From contig JBKPDY010000046.1 in assembly GCA_046728155.1 (NCBI GenBank), positions 1 to 43,097 on the forward strand: a stretch of 43,097 nucleotides of DNA, given 5' to 3'. This document shows positions 17,220 through 25,406 of this stretch, in pieces. The first letter of the stretch is position 1. Each line of letters begins with the position of its first letter. The notes beneath the pieces are model-generated. The model was not told where the DNA came from. It made no database searches and was given only the letters and a program-made list of their open reading frames with translations. A program made the position numbers and the translations under genes. Source of the DNA: CAWDLX01 sp046728155 (GTDB taxonomy: Bacteria > Actinomycetota > Actinomycetes > Mycobacteriales > Micromonosporaceae).

Positions 17220-17777
17220 ATGGAGATCGACTGGAACGCGCAACTCTTCGACCAGCTCGACTGGCACTGGCAGAACCAATGGCGACCCCGGCTCGAGGGC
17301 CTCACCGACGCCGAGTACTTCTGGGAACCCGTGCCCGACTGTTGGAGTATTCGGCCGTACGGGCACAATCGTGCCCCGATGACCACGGGATCAGGCCCGT
17401 TCCGCAGCGAGTACGCGTGGCCGGAGCCGACTCCGGCGCCGGTCACCACGATCGCGTGGCGACTGGGCCACGTCATCACCGGTAGCCTGCTCCAACGCAA
17501 CGCGGCGCATTTCGGCGGCGAACCGTTCGACCGGGACGCCTTCCCGTACGCGGGAACCGCGGCCGAGGCGATGGCTCAGCTGGACGCCGCGTACGCGCGG
17601 TGGTCAGCGGGTGTCCGCGGACTGGGCGACGCCGGACTGGCTCGTCCGTGCGGACCCGCCGAAGGGCCGTTCGCAGCCGCTCCGCTGGCCGCGCTGATCC
17701 TGCACATCAACCGTGAACTGCTGCATCACGGCGCGGAGATCGCCTTGCTCCGCGATCTCTATGCGCGACTGGGGTGA
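17220..17777 (+). CDS. DinB family protein
   Basis: The 185-residue product opens IDWNAQLFDQLDWHWQNQW, then GLTDAEYFWEPVPDCWSIRP, a typical DinB_2 start in actinobacteria. Then come TIAWRLGHVITG with the first His ligand and a C-terminal LAALILHINRELLHHGAEI helix supplying the other His residues. It should fold as a metal-binding four-helix bundle; many such proteins are thiol-dependent enzymes, but this one's substrate is unknown. A cggagc ribosome site precedes the ATG. The VOC gene starts 40 nt after its stop, so the two are probably co-transcribed. Confidence 0.88.
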   Translation: MEIDWNAQLFDQLDWHWQNQWRPRLEGLTDAEYFWEPVPDCWSIRPYGHNRAPMTTGSGPFRSEYAWPEPTPAPVTTIAWRLGHVITGSLLQRNAAHFGGEPFDRDAFPYAGTAAEAMAQLDAAYARWSAGVRGLGDAGLARPCGPAEGPFAAAPLAALILHINRELLHHGAEIALLRDLYARLG

Positions 17778-17817
17778 AGGTACAGTCGCGCATAGACCCG
17801 GGCGGAGAGGGCGGTCG

Positions 17818-18240
17818 ATGATGCGGCCCCGGATGCGAGTGGCGTCTGTGGTGCTGGGAGCACCGGATCCCCGCGCGCTGGCCGCACTCTATGAGCGGCT
17901 TCTCGGCTGGCACATCGCGGCGAGCTATGGGCCGAGGCCCGGCTCTCCGCCCGAGGACGGTTGGGTGATGTTGCGGCCGGAGGACCCGGCGGCCGGGCTG
18001 TCCGGCATGGCGTTCCAGCACGAGCCGGACTACATCGCACCCGTTTGGCCGCCGGTAGCGGGCGAGCAGGCGATGATGCTGCACCTCGACATCGCGGTGG
18101 ATGACATGGATGCCGCGATGGCCTTTGCGATCGGCGCGGGCGCGACGTTGGCCACGCATCAACCGCAGGAACGGATAAGGGTGCTGTTCGACCCGGCTGG
18201 CCACCCCTTCTGTCTCTTCCCTGGACCGGTCCAGTTGTAG
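17818..18240 (+). CDS. VOC family (glyoxalase/bleomycin-resistance-like) protein
   Basis: The 140-residue product has the two-module VOC fold: RVASVVLGAPDPRALAALYE, then LLGWHI, and in the second half MMLHLDIAVDDMDAAMAFAI followed by RVLFDPAGHPFCLFPGP. His and Glu-type metal positions are partly present; the enzymatic role is not assignable. The ATG pair at 17818/17821 follows a ggagagg ribosome site. It probably forms a two-gene unit with the DinB gene upstream. Confidence 0.85.
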   Translation: MMRPRMRVASVVLGAPDPRALAALYERLLGWHIAASYGPRPGSPPEDGWVMLRPEDPAAGLSGMAFQHEPDYIAPVWPPVAGEQAMMLHLDIAVDDMDAAMAFAIGAGATLATHQPQERIRVLFDPAGHPFCLFPGPVQL

Positions 18241-18242
18241 AA

Positions 18243-18259
18243 ATGCCGTGCGACGGCAT
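18243..18259. terminator. Short hairpin after the VOC gene
   Basis: Perfect 7-bp arms ATGCCGT and ACGGCAT enclose gcg, starting 3 nt after the VOC stop codon. It is short and lacks a T-tract, so it may be only a weak terminator or mRNA-end structure. Confidence 0.35.
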
Positions 18260-18371
18260 ACTCACCGCTGATCGGCAACGGGTGATGTGCACCGGGTAAT
18301 TGGTTTCCCGCATGCCGGACCCCGGTGTCTGCCTTCGTTCACCGGTATGTTGGTGAGGAGAGGAGGGCCGC

Positions 18372-18917
18372 ATGACCGCTGTGAGCGTTCGCCTCCCTGC
18401 CCGCCCATTGACACTCGACGACGTGGCGGAGCTTGCCGACACAGACCCCGATCACCGCTACGAACTGCAAGAGGGGAACCTTCTGGTCATGCCGCCCGCC
18501 GATGCCGAGCACGCCGAGATGATCATGCGTGTCGGGGCCTGGTTGATCGGCGGCGGTTACTCCGGTCGAGTTTTGGCGACGCCGGGTATGCGCGCGGGTA
18601 GCTCCGGTCGAAGTCCGGATGTCCTGGTCCGGCGGAGCGCAGGTGGCGGACGGGTGGTCTGGATCGATCCAGCCGACGTGCTCCTCACCATCGAGATCGT
18701 TTCGCCCGGATCGGTTGAGCTCGACAGGTATTTGAAGCCGGTCGAGTATGCGCACGCGGGGATCCCACATTTCTGGCGCATTGAGCGGGACGGAACAGCA
18801 ACTGTACACATGTTCGGCCTGGGCGTTGGGGCCGAGGGACATCCGGTCTACGTCGCCCGAGGTACGGCGCTGCTCGACGACCTGTTGGCGGGACCGGTTC
18901 CCGCGCTGGAGGGCTGA
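18372..18917 (+). CDS. Uma2 family protein (PD-(D/E)XK-like, DUF820)
   Basis: The 181-residue product has the Uma2/DUF820 layout: TLDDVAELADTDPDHRYELQ then EGNLLVMPPADAEH, an internal SGRSPDVLV with the core Asp, and VLLTIEIVSPGSVELDR with the Glu of the nuclease-like fold. YAHAGIPHFWRIE is another family hallmark. The fold is that of restriction-endonuclease-like proteins, but most of these actinobacterial paralogues have no proven activity. A strong gaggagaggagg purine tract precedes the ATG. A VapBC pair follows 165 nt downstream. Confidence 0.9.
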   Translation: MTAVSVRLPARPLTLDDVAELADTDPDHRYELQEGNLLVMPPADAEHAEMIMRVGAWLIGGGYSGRVLATPGMRAGSSGRSPDVLVRRSAGGGRVVWIDPADVLLTIEIVSPGSVELDRYLKPVEYAHAGIPHFWRIERDGTATVHMFGLGVGAEGHPVYVARGTALLDDLLAGPVPALEG

Positions 18918-19082
18918 CCGGAGAAGCCCTACGCCTACAAGGCCATGGCTGCCCACCGCGGCCAACACGTGTCCGGCCTGCAGAGTCGCAGCAACCCCGT
19001 GCGCTTCGGACCGACGATCTGGTTGGCGACTATCACGTTTGGTGGTGCGTCAATCTTCCGCAGGGTGGTGTACCTGTGAGGC

Positions 19083-19337
19083 GTGGGACGCATCACCGTT
19101 GATGTGAACGAGGAATGGCTGGAGGCCGCCCGGGAGGTGCTCGGCACCAATACCAAGGTCGCTACTATCAATGCCGCCCTGCACGCGTTCGCATTGCGTA
19201 GACAAGCCGCCGACATCCTGGCCGCCTTCGACAGTGTGCCGATGGACTTCGAGGGATCGGCCGACGCATGGCGTTATGGCGGAGGGCGGCACCTCTCGGC
19301 CCTGGAGCGTGACGCGCGCGAAGCGACCGCAGCCTGA
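19083..19337 (+). CDS. vapB: VapB-type antitoxin
   Basis: The 84-residue product begins RITVDVNEEWLEAAREVLG, followed by NTKVATINAALHAFALRRQA. This is the short ribbon-helix-helix-like N-terminus of actinobacterial VapB antitoxins (VapB_antitoxin/DUF2191-like). The acidic C-terminus (DFEGSADAWRYGGG) would bind and block the toxin. The GTG start at 19083 gives the family N-terminus. Its stop overlaps the toxin ATG as TGATG, so the pair is translationally coupled and probably autoregulated. Confidence 0.85.
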   Translation: MGRITVDVNEEWLEAAREVLGTNTKVATINAALHAFALRRQAADILAAFDSVPMDFEGSADAWRYGGGRHLSALERDAREATAA

Positions 19338-19756
19338 TGGCTGGCGCTACCTTCTTGGCCGACACCTCGGTGTACGTACTGCAGGGCCGGCATCCACAAG
19401 TTCGGCGCCGGTTCGAGAGTCTCTTGGCGGAGGGTCGACTCGCCGCGTGCCAGATGACAGCCCTCGAATACCTCAATTGTGCGCCGGATCCCAAGGGATA
19501 CGAGACTCTCTGGCGAGCGATCCAGGGTCAACGCTGGTTGGACGTAACAGCAGCCGCCATGGATCGCGCCATGGACGTGCACCACCGGCTGGCCAAGACG
19601 AGTCAGCATCGCCACGTCAGATTGCCGGATCTGATCATCGCGGCGACCGCCGAGGAGCATGGCGCCACCGTCCTGCACTATGACGCCGACTACGACCGGA
19701 TCGCGCGCGTGACGAAGCAGCCAATGGAATGGGTCGCGAAGAAGGGCAGCCTATAA
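19337..19756 (+). CDS. vapC: VapC-type PIN-domain toxin
   Basis: The 139-residue product is a PIN-domain ribonuclease: FLADTSVYV with Asp9, MTALEYLNCAP with Glu44, VRLPDLIIAATAEEHGATVL with Asp98, and HYDADYDRIARV with Asp116/Asp118. These acidic residues form the Mg-dependent active site, and all are present, so the toxin looks functional. VapC toxins cut tRNA or rRNA; the target here is unknown. It overlaps vapB and its 3' end overlaps the convergent membrane-protein gene by 6 nt. Confidence 0.93.
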   Translation: MAGATFLADTSVYVLQGRHPQVRRRFESLLAEGRLAACQMTALEYLNCAPDPKGYETLWRAIQGQRWLDVTAAAMDRAMDVHHRLAKTSQHRHVRLPDLIIAATAEEHGATVLHYDADYDRIARVTKQPMEWVAKKGSL

Positions 19757-20512
19757 GCGGGCGTGACTTCTCGGATGGCCTTGCTGCTCCGCATCGGGGG
19801 TCGGGAACTGCGGTTGGTGGGCACGCCAGGTCGCCAGCATCTGCCGACGTGCGTACAGGTTGAGCACGACCATGACGACCGCGAATCCGGCAAGTCCGCC
19901 GACCAGCGCGCCGGTCCCTTGACTGACCTGGTACCCGAGTATCGCGCCGATCACACCGGCGACCGCCGACGTAAGGGTCGCCACGACCGCAGGGGTCGCC
20001 GAGACCAGGCGCACCGCGAGGCTGCGCTCCGGCGGGTAACCCTGCGTCATGATGACTCCGTTGACGTCGTCATACGGACTCATGACGAAATACCGTTTCA
20101 GTTCGGGCTCGATTTCCAAATATGCCGACCGAATCCGGTTCATGCCAACGACGCATCTGAAGTCGTGATAATTGGATTGGCCAAGCCGGGCGAATGTAGT
20201 GACCCCGACGTACAGAACAACCGGGAGCACGGCCAGCGCGAACAACACGAAGGTTCTTCCGAAGTTCGACGCCTGGGCGGCCAGCGCCAGCGCGACGGTC
20301 GCCCCGGATAGAGTCGAGAGAAACATGCCGGCTCGACTGAAGGATTCGTTCCACGCGAGCGCCCTCGATGCCAGCAGGCTCCAATGCTCAGTCGCCAGGA
20401 TCTGAAGCCGTAGAGCATTCGTCGCCGGCGTGGCAACTGCGTGGCCAGGTTGACCCGACAATGTAGCGTCGGCTGCCGCCGAGCCGACCGAACTCGCTGG
20501 AACCGCTGACAT
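19751..20512 (-). CDS. Four-helix membrane protein, unknown function
   Basis: The 253-residue product has an N-terminal soluble helix, LQILATEHWSLLASRALAWN, then two paired membrane segments (about 63-80 and 88-108), a cytoplasmic loop with NYHDFRCVVGMNRIRSAYLE and YFVMSPYDDVNG, a second pair (about 171-195 and 203-220), and a basic C-terminus. The TM-pair / loop / TM-pair arrangement recalls SLATT-type membrane proteins, some of which act beside nucleotide-sensing defence proteins; that comparison is inferential. I recall similar hypothetical proteins in other actinomycetes. The gene converges on vapC with a 6-nt overlap. Confidence 0.75.
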   Translation of the reverse strand: MSAVPASSVGSAAADATLSGQPGHAVATPATNALRLQILATEHWSLLASRALAWNESFSRAGMFLSTLSGATVALALAAQASNFGRTFVLFALAVLPVVLYVGVTTFARLGQSNYHDFRCVVGMNRIRSAYLEIEPELKRYFVMSPYDDVNGVIMTQGYPPERSLAVRLVSATPAVVATLTSAVAGVIGAILGYQVSQGTGALVGGLAGFAVVMVVLNLYARRQMLATWRAHQPQFPTPDAEQQGHPRSHARL

Positions 20513-20523
20513 CGTTGCCTCGC

Positions 20524-20955
20524 TTACGCTAGGCCGGCCTTGATTGACTCGAGGACCTGAAGGTAATGCGGGCTGTACATGACGCCGAGCACGTTGCCGA
20601 ACGGATCGACCACGGCGGCGGTCACGAATCCGGCCGTTCCGCGTTGTGTGATCGGCTGGTACTCCTTGGCTCCCATCGAGAGTAGTCGGCCGAGCGTGGC
20701 GGTGATGTCGTCAACGTGCCAGTACATGATGGCGCCGGCGGGCTCCATCGAGTCTCGGGATGGCGAATAGCTGCGATCGATGATGCCCAGCTCGGCTTGG
20801 TAGTCGCCGACGCGGAACTCGGCGTAGGCGAGACGTCCATCGGGTCCCGGCCGGGTGAAGTAAGCCTCCACGCCCAGGAACTCCGCGTACCACGCACTGG
20901 CCGCTGCGACGTCATCCGCCCAGAAGCTGATGGTGCTGAATCCTCGTAGGCTCAT
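20524..20955 (-). CDS. VOC family protein
   Basis: The 143-residue product has the VOC pattern: FSTISFWADDVAAASAWYAE, FLGVEAYF, RLAYAEFRVGDYQAELGII, then the second module MYWHVDDITATLGRLLSMGA and AAVVDPFGNVLGVMYSPHY. The GNVLG ending is typical of glyoxalase/dioxygenase-like members. Its ligand is unknown. The ATG at 20955 has a ggaggg ribosome site; the frame's upstream extension to 21363 is antisense to the SDR gene and was discarded. It lies just downstream of the membrane-protein start on the same strand's opposite side, so it probably has its own promoter. Confidence 0.88.
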   Translation of the reverse strand: MSLRGFSTISFWADDVAAASAWYAEFLGVEAYFTRPGPDGRLAYAEFRVGDYQAELGIIDRSYSPSRDSMEPAGAIMYWHVDDITATLGRLLSMGAKEYQPITQRGTAGFVTAAVVDPFGNVLGVMYSPHYLQVLESIKAGLA

Positions 20956-21118
20956 GACGTGTCCCTCCGACGTGTCGACATCTGGCTTACGGTATCGGCA
21001 CCCACTGACGATTTCCGTTCCGTGAGGTGTCGCCGGATACGGGCTCTCACGTGCAGCGGCGGCCTGACGTCGCCACAATGGAGGACGTACCCCGCCCACG
21101 CGACAGAGGGAGTGAACC

Positions 21119-21913
21119 ATGACGTCGCCGATCCTGGTCACCGGCGGCACCGGTACTCTCGGCCGCCGCGTCGTCTCTCGCCTGCGGACGGCGGGCCGCG
21201 ACATTCGGGTCCTCACGCGGCACCTCCGGGCCGATGAGGAGGGCGTTCGGTTCCTGACCGGTGACCTGACGACCGGCGAGGGGATCGAGCCGGCGGTGGA
21301 CGGCGTCGCAAGCATCGTGCACTGCGCGGGCAGCAGTAAGGGCGACGAGGACAAGACGCGCAACCTGGTACAGGTGGCGTCACGAAAAGGAGCGCCGTAC
21401 GTCGTCTACATATCGGTCGTCGGTGCCGACCGTGTCCCGATCGCCAGCGCGGTTGACCGCTCGATGTTCGGCTACTTCGGGTCCAAGCTGGCGAGCGAGC
21501 GGGTCATCGAAGGGTCCGGCCTACCGTGGACGACGCTACGTGCCACCCAGTTCTACGACCTGATGCTGACGGTGGCCCGGGCACTGGCGAAGCTACCGGT
21601 GATACCGGTACCGGCCGGCTTCCAGTTCCAGCCGATCGACACCGACGAGGTCGCCGCCCGGCTGGTAGAGCTGGCGATGGGCGAGCCGGCGGGCCTTGTA
21701 CCCGACCTGGCTGGGCCGACGGTCTACAGCGTGGCCGATCTGATCCGCGGATACCTGGTCGCCGCTCATCGACGCCGCCTGATTATGCCCGTTTGGCTGC
21801 CAGGCCAGGCCGCCCGTGCGGTACGCGCCGGCGCAACCCTCGCTGCCGAGCACGCAGCAGGCAAGCGCACGTGGGAGGAGTTCCTTGCAGAGCGGGTCAC
21901 CGCGTCGGGGTAG
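21119..21913 (+). CDS. Atypical SDR / NAD(P)-binding protein (NmrA-like)
   Basis: The 264-residue product begins ILVTGGTGTLGRRVVSRL, the GxxGxxG dinucleotide site of atypical SDRs, followed by RVLTR-type and FLTGDLTTGEGIEPA motifs, VASIVHCAGSS, and VVYISVVGADRVP. Then come FGYFGSKLASERVIEGSGLP, with the YxxxK-like position replaced by SK, and WTTLRATQFYDL. This is the NmrA/complex-I-subunit-like group often encoding NAD(P)H-sensing or quinone-reductase-like proteins; substrate unknown. It starts at an ATG with gagggag just upstream. It diverges from the VOC gene. Confidence 0.9.
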   Translation: MTSPILVTGGTGTLGRRVVSRLRTAGRDIRVLTRHLRADEEGVRFLTGDLTTGEGIEPAVDGVASIVHCAGSSKGDEDKTRNLVQVASRKGAPYVVYISVVGADRVPIASAVDRSMFGYFGSKLASERVIEGSGLPWTTLRATQFYDLMLTVARALAKLPVIPVPAGFQFQPIDTDEVAARLVELAMGEPAGLVPDLAGPTVYSVADLIRGYLVAAHRRRLIMPVWLPGQAARAVRAGATLAAEHAAGKRTWEEFLAERVTASG

Positions 21914-22040
21914 CTGATGGAGTGGGTCGGCGGGCTGCGCTCCACCGGAGTTCTGGGGTTGAGCCGCACGGGCGTCTGATAGTGATCGGCGAGTCGTTCT
22001 TGCCGCTGCGGCGCACGGTCGGCCGGGGTAATGTCAGGGC

Positions 22041-22370
22041 ATGCGCCAGGTTCGGGGCGGGCTGACTGTTGGTTCTACGCAGAGTGCAGCCGGCGTCACG
22101 TTGACGATCGGTGGGGAGTTGGATCTCGCCACTGCGCCAGTACTCGCGGACAGGACACGCGGCCTATTTGATCAGCGCGACCCCGGCGAGCTCATAGTGG
22201 ACATGGCTGACCTCAGTTTCTGCGACTCAGCAGGCATCGCGGCCCTCGTCGGGCTTCGTCATCAATGTGACGAACATGGATGGCTGATGCGTCTGGTCAA
22301 CACACAGCTGGCGGTACGCAGGATCTTGGTCGACTTTACGGGCCTCGGCGACTACCTCAAGGTGCAGTGA
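22041..22370 (+). CDS. STAS-domain anti-sigma factor antagonist
   Basis: The 109-residue product is a single STAS domain: VTLTIGGELDLATAPVL, then ELIVDMADLSFCDSAGIAAL with the phosphorylatable Ser63 in the DSAG motif, and LRLVN-like C-terminal segments. Such proteins, when unphosphorylated, bind an anti-sigma kinase and release the sigma factor. The stop overlaps the GTG of the phosphatase gene (GTGA), so the two are co-translated. With the downstream HATPase gene it makes a complete RsbV/RsbU/RsbW-like switch. Confidence 0.9.
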   Translation: MRQVRGGLTVGSTQSAAGVTLTIGGELDLATAPVLADRTRGLFDQRDPGELIVDMADLSFCDSAGIAALVGLRHQCDEHGWLMRLVNTQLAVRRILVDFTGLGDYLKVQ

Positions 22371-23638
22371 CCAACGCGAACCACTGCGGCCTGACTGTGC
22401 CCTACGACCTGGCGGGCTACGCTGCTGGCGTGCTCGCCGGAGGTCAGGACACCAACGACGATCGGCTGCGCCGGATACTCGCCGTCACCGACGCCGCACT
22501 GTCTCGTCTGGACACCGAGGCCTTGTTCGGCGAACTCCTGGAACGGGTTCGGACGCTACTGAATACTGATATCGCGGCGATCATGCTGCTCGACTGGGAC
22601 GCCCAACAACTCGTTACCGTGGCGGCCGTGGGGCTCGAAGAGGAGGTACGACAAGCATTTCGCGTCGATGTCGGAGCCGGCTTCACGGGCAAAGTCGCCT
22701 CGACAAGAGCGCCGGTGGTCATCGAGGCGGTCGACGAGTCGACCGTTGCGAGTCCCATTCTGCGGCGGTCGGGTGTCAAGACCCTCGTCGGTGTGCCGAT
22801 GCTGGCTAATGGTGCGCTGGTCGGAGTGCTACACCTCGGCACGTACGAGGCTCGCCAGTTCAGCGAGCAGGACATTACCCTGCTGCAGCTCGTCGCTGAT
22901 CGCGCCGCGCTGGCCAGCCAGGCCCGCCAGAGCCAGGCGGACCGGACGGCAACACTGGCCCTGCAGCGCAGCCTCGTGCCGAGCCGCTTGCCAGCGGTCG
23001 ATGGCGTGGATCTTGCTGCGCGCTATCTACCCGGGCATCGTCTCGGTGTCGGCGGCGACTGGTACGACGTCTTCGTCCTGCCGTCAAAGCACATGGGAGT
23101 GGTGGTAGGTGACGTCTCGGGCCACGGATTGCGCGCTGCGGTCGTCATGGGACGGCTACGCAGTGCATTGCGCGCGTACGCCTTGGACGAGGAGAACCCG
23201 GCAACGGTGCTCGCTCGACTTGATCGCAAGATCCACCACTTCGAGGCCGGCAGTTTGGCCACGGTCCTGTATGCAGTGATCGACCCTGGCCGGGACAGGA
23301 TGATGATCTCCATCGCCGGTCATGTGCCGCCGGTCATGGCAACTCCGGGCGAACGGGCTCACTCGCTCTCCCTTCCAGTTGACCTGCCCGTCGGGATCGG
23401 CTGGACGGGCACGCGGCACGCTGGCGAGGTGCAGCTCCGTGTGGGCTCGACGGTCGTCTTCTACACGGACGGACTTGTCGAGCGGCGCGGTGAGGTGATC
23501 GACGAAGGTCTGGGCCGGCTGTGCGATGTTGTTCAGCCCGGTCCGGCCGAGACCGTTTGTGCGACTGTGATGGCCAACATGGGTGTCGGGACTGCAGAAG
23601 ACGACATCGCGCTGCTCGTGTTCCGGCGCAATGCGTGA
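22367..23638 (+). CDS. GAF-domain SpoIIE/PP2C phosphatase
   Basis: The 423-residue product combines a GAF sensor domain (about 45-190; TDIAAIMLLDWDAQQLVTVA, GAGFTGKVA, VGVPMLANGALVGVLHLG) with a SpoIIE/PP2C domain (about 205-422). The phosphatase part shows LALQRSLVPSRLP, GGDWYDVF, VVVGDVSGHGLRAAVVMGRL, ISIAGHVPPVM, VVFYTDGLVERRG and EDDIALLVF, with all metal-binding Asp residues in place. It should dephosphorylate the STAS protein encoded just upstream in response to a ligand or redox signal sensed by GAF. The GTG at 22367 overlaps the STAS stop; later GTG codons are alternatives. Confidence 0.92.
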   Translation: MTNANHCGLTVPYDLAGYAAGVLAGGQDTNDDRLRRILAVTDAALSRLDTEALFGELLERVRTLLNTDIAAIMLLDWDAQQLVTVAAVGLEEEVRQAFRVDVGAGFTGKVASTRAPVVIEAVDESTVASPILRRSGVKTLVGVPMLANGALVGVLHLGTYEARQFSEQDITLLQLVADRAALASQARQSQADRTATLALQRSLVPSRLPAVDGVDLAARYLPGHRLGVGGDWYDVFVLPSKHMGVVVGDVSGHGLRAAVVMGRLRSALRAYALDEENPATVLARLDRKIHHFEAGSLATVLYAVIDPGRDRMMISIAGHVPPVMATPGERAHSLSLPVDLPVGIGWTGTRHAGEVQLRVGSTVVFYTDGLVERRGEVIDEGLGRLCDVVQPGPAETVCATVMANMGVGTAEDDIALLVFRRNA

Positions 23639-23728
23639 CACTGGCGGCGGTGCAGATCGTGACGGAGTTTCGGCCGGTCGCCGTCTGGGCAAGACCAGTA
23701 CGGTCGAGCCAACTCGCTGAGGTGTCGT

Positions 23729-24157
23729 ATGCGTATGAGGATCGCCTTCTGGTTGCCGCGCAACGCCGAGAGCATAGGCGTCGCTCGTCGGGCGCTCGAC
23801 CAGATCTTCACCACGCTCGGAGTGCGGTCTGACTGCCGCGAGGAAATCGCCCTGGCCGTGACCGAAGCGTGCAGCAACGCGGTTCTCCACGCGGACAGAG
23901 CACCGGTGTATGAGCTCGCCGCGGAGGCCGAGGACAGCAACTGCGTCATCACAGTCACCGACGACGGCCCTGGCCTGACTGAGGCGCCACCCGCCACGAT
24001 GCCCGACTCCGGTGCCGTACGTGGTCGTGGCCTGGCGATGATCAGGGCGACGACCGATGCGATGTGGGTACGGCAACGGCTCGAAGGCGGGCTTTCGATT
24101 CGTATGGCGAAGACGTTGCACTGGCAGGACGGCGCGTTCGGCAGCCTGTCGTTGTAG
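23729..24157 (+). CDS. RsbW-like anti-sigma serine kinase (HATPase_c)
   Basis: The 142-residue product is a stand-alone GHKL ATPase domain: EIALAVTEACSNAVLHA forms the N box (Glu46, Asn50), TVTDDGPGL the G1 box, and RGRGLAMIRA the G2 box. Such proteins phosphorylate STAS antagonists and bind sigma factors. It lies 90 nt behind the phosphatase gene, completing a STAS-phosphatase-kinase triad. A gaggt ribosome site lies just upstream. No SigB-like sigma gene is adjacent, so the target may be elsewhere, or output may go to another process. Confidence 0.88.
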   Translation: MRMRIAFWLPRNAESIGVARRALDQIFTTLGVRSDCREEIALAVTEACSNAVLHADRAPVYELAAEAEDSNCVITVTDDGPGLTEAPPATMPDSGAVRGRGLAMIRATTDAMWVRQRLEGGLSIRMAKTLHWQDGAFGSLSL

Positions 24158-24233
24158 TGCTCGACGCTCAGGCTTCCGCTCGTGACTCACCTGTGTGGTC
24201 ACGTGCACTCGACCGCACGGTCGGTTCCGGTAA

Positions 24234-24572
24234 CGGGGTGCGAACGTTAGGTCCGGCCGCTGCCACCGCGGCTGGAAGGCGACCGCCTTCCGCGTCCAAC
24301 GACGCGAAGGCATCTACTTTCGGATCGCCCAGGCATCCTTTGTCGAGGAATGGAATGCTCAGTTCCCACGCAATCCCCTTCTGCCTCCTGCGCAGCGGGC
24401 CAATATGCCCGTTCCGAGGTTGCTCTGGTCGACTCTGATCGGCCGCGCCGGGGTGCGCGACTACTTTCAATCGCTGTTCCTGGCGTTCAACGTCGCTTTC
24501 CTGATGTTGGCTGCCTACCAGGCCTGGCGCGATTGGCCGATGATCGTCGGCTGGATCAGCGCTCGGCGCTGA
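24234..24572 (+). pseudogene. Unidentified coding remnant
   Basis: Between the kinase gene and the convergent Ig-like gene a plus-strand frame without a good upstream start reads like protein: YFRIAQASFVEEWNAQFPRN, then MPVPRLLWSTLIGRAG, then a hydrophobic LFLAFNVAFLMLAAYQAW, ending WISARR. The only ATG with sensible composition (24405) gives 55 residues. The aromatic/hydrophobic pattern is unlike a random frame in this GC-rich DNA. I read it as the 3' remnant of a lost gene or a small membrane peptide; no family is recognised. Confidence 0.3.
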
Positions 24573-24587
24573 CAGAGCCGTCGGGGC

Positions 24588-25406
24588 CTAGCCTGTCCGT
24601 CGTGGACTGTCCACAGTGGGCTTCGGCCCCGGGTCACCTTCGCCGGTGGGCTCCGTGACGGCGAGGGTTTGCGTGAGAGTCAGAGCGTTCCCGCTCCGAT
24701 CCACGCACGCCGCTGTGATGACGTGGTCGCCGACGCTCAGGCCGCTCGCGGAGAGAACAGCGGCATACGCGCCGTCACTGTCGGCTACCACCTGCCCGAT
24801 CGTCAGCCGCAGCGTCGAGAACGTGACGGTCGCGCCCGCAGCGCATCCGGCGCCCTTGACCACGAACTCTCCGCCCAGGATGGCCGAGCCGGCGATGGCG
24901 AAGTCCGGCCGTACCAGTTCGGGGGAAGGCCGGGCCGCGACGGTGACCGTGACCCGCTGCGACAGTCCCTTGCCATCCGCCTGTGGGCAGCTGGCCGTTA
25001 CGATGTGGCTTCCCTCGCCGGCGATCGCGGGCACGATCAGGTCGGCGTTGAAGGCTCCGCCACCGTCAGCCGTGATCTGGCCGAGTCTGGTGCCATCGAG
25101 TGCTACCTCGACGACCGCACCAGGCCCGCAGCCGTTCCCCTTGACGTAGATCGGGCCGCCCGCATATGTCTGCGTCCCCGCGACGGCTAGGTCGTGTTGG
25201 TCGTCGAAGTACGACGCCGCTGTCGCCGCGCCGCCGACCGCCACGACGGCAACCAGCGCGACTGCGACGACGGCTGGGCGGCCGAATCGGCGATGCTGCG
25301 ATCGCGGTCGGGTTCGCTGCTGCGGCCGGGCGGCATCGTGCAGGACCAGCTGGTGGAGCAGCCTGCGCTCGAAGCCGCCCAGATCCTCGTCGGTTTCGGT
25401 ATTCAT
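24588..25406 (-). CDS. Single-pass membrane protein with two Ig-like repeats (sigma-factor partner)
   Basis: The 272-residue product has a cytoplasmic N-terminus (1-44) with DLGGFERRLLHQLVLHDAA, one membrane segment (45-65, VVAVALVAVVAVGGAATAA), and an outer part with two tandem repeats (about 83-140 and 178-234). Each repeat runs GG-x-x-VKG-x-GC ... ADxxGA ... HxxTAxC, with a Cys pair (93/140, 188/234) that could form a disulfide. Its ATG overlaps the sigma-factor stop (ATGA), so it may act as that factor's membrane-bound regulator. No zinc-type (HxxxCxxC) anti-sigma motif is present, so this is inference from position and topology. Confidence 0.75.
   Translation of the reverse strand: MNTETDEDLGGFERRLLHQLVLHDAARPQQRTRPRSQHRRFGRPAVVAVALVAVVAVGGAATAASYFDDQHDLAVAGTQTYAGGPIYVKGNGCGPGAVVEVALDGTRLGQITADGGGAFNADLIVPAIAGEGSHIVTASCPQADGKGLSQRVTVTVAARPSPELVRPDFAIAGSAILGGEFVVKGAGCAAGATVTFSTLRLTIGQVVADSDGAYAAVLSASGLSVGDHVITAACVDRSGNALTLTQTLAVTEPTGEGDPGPKPTVDSPRRTG

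Noticed and set aside
20956..21363. Extension of the minus-strand VOC frame to 21363
   Set aside because: It runs antisense to the SDR gene, and the ATG at 20955 has its own ggaggg site.
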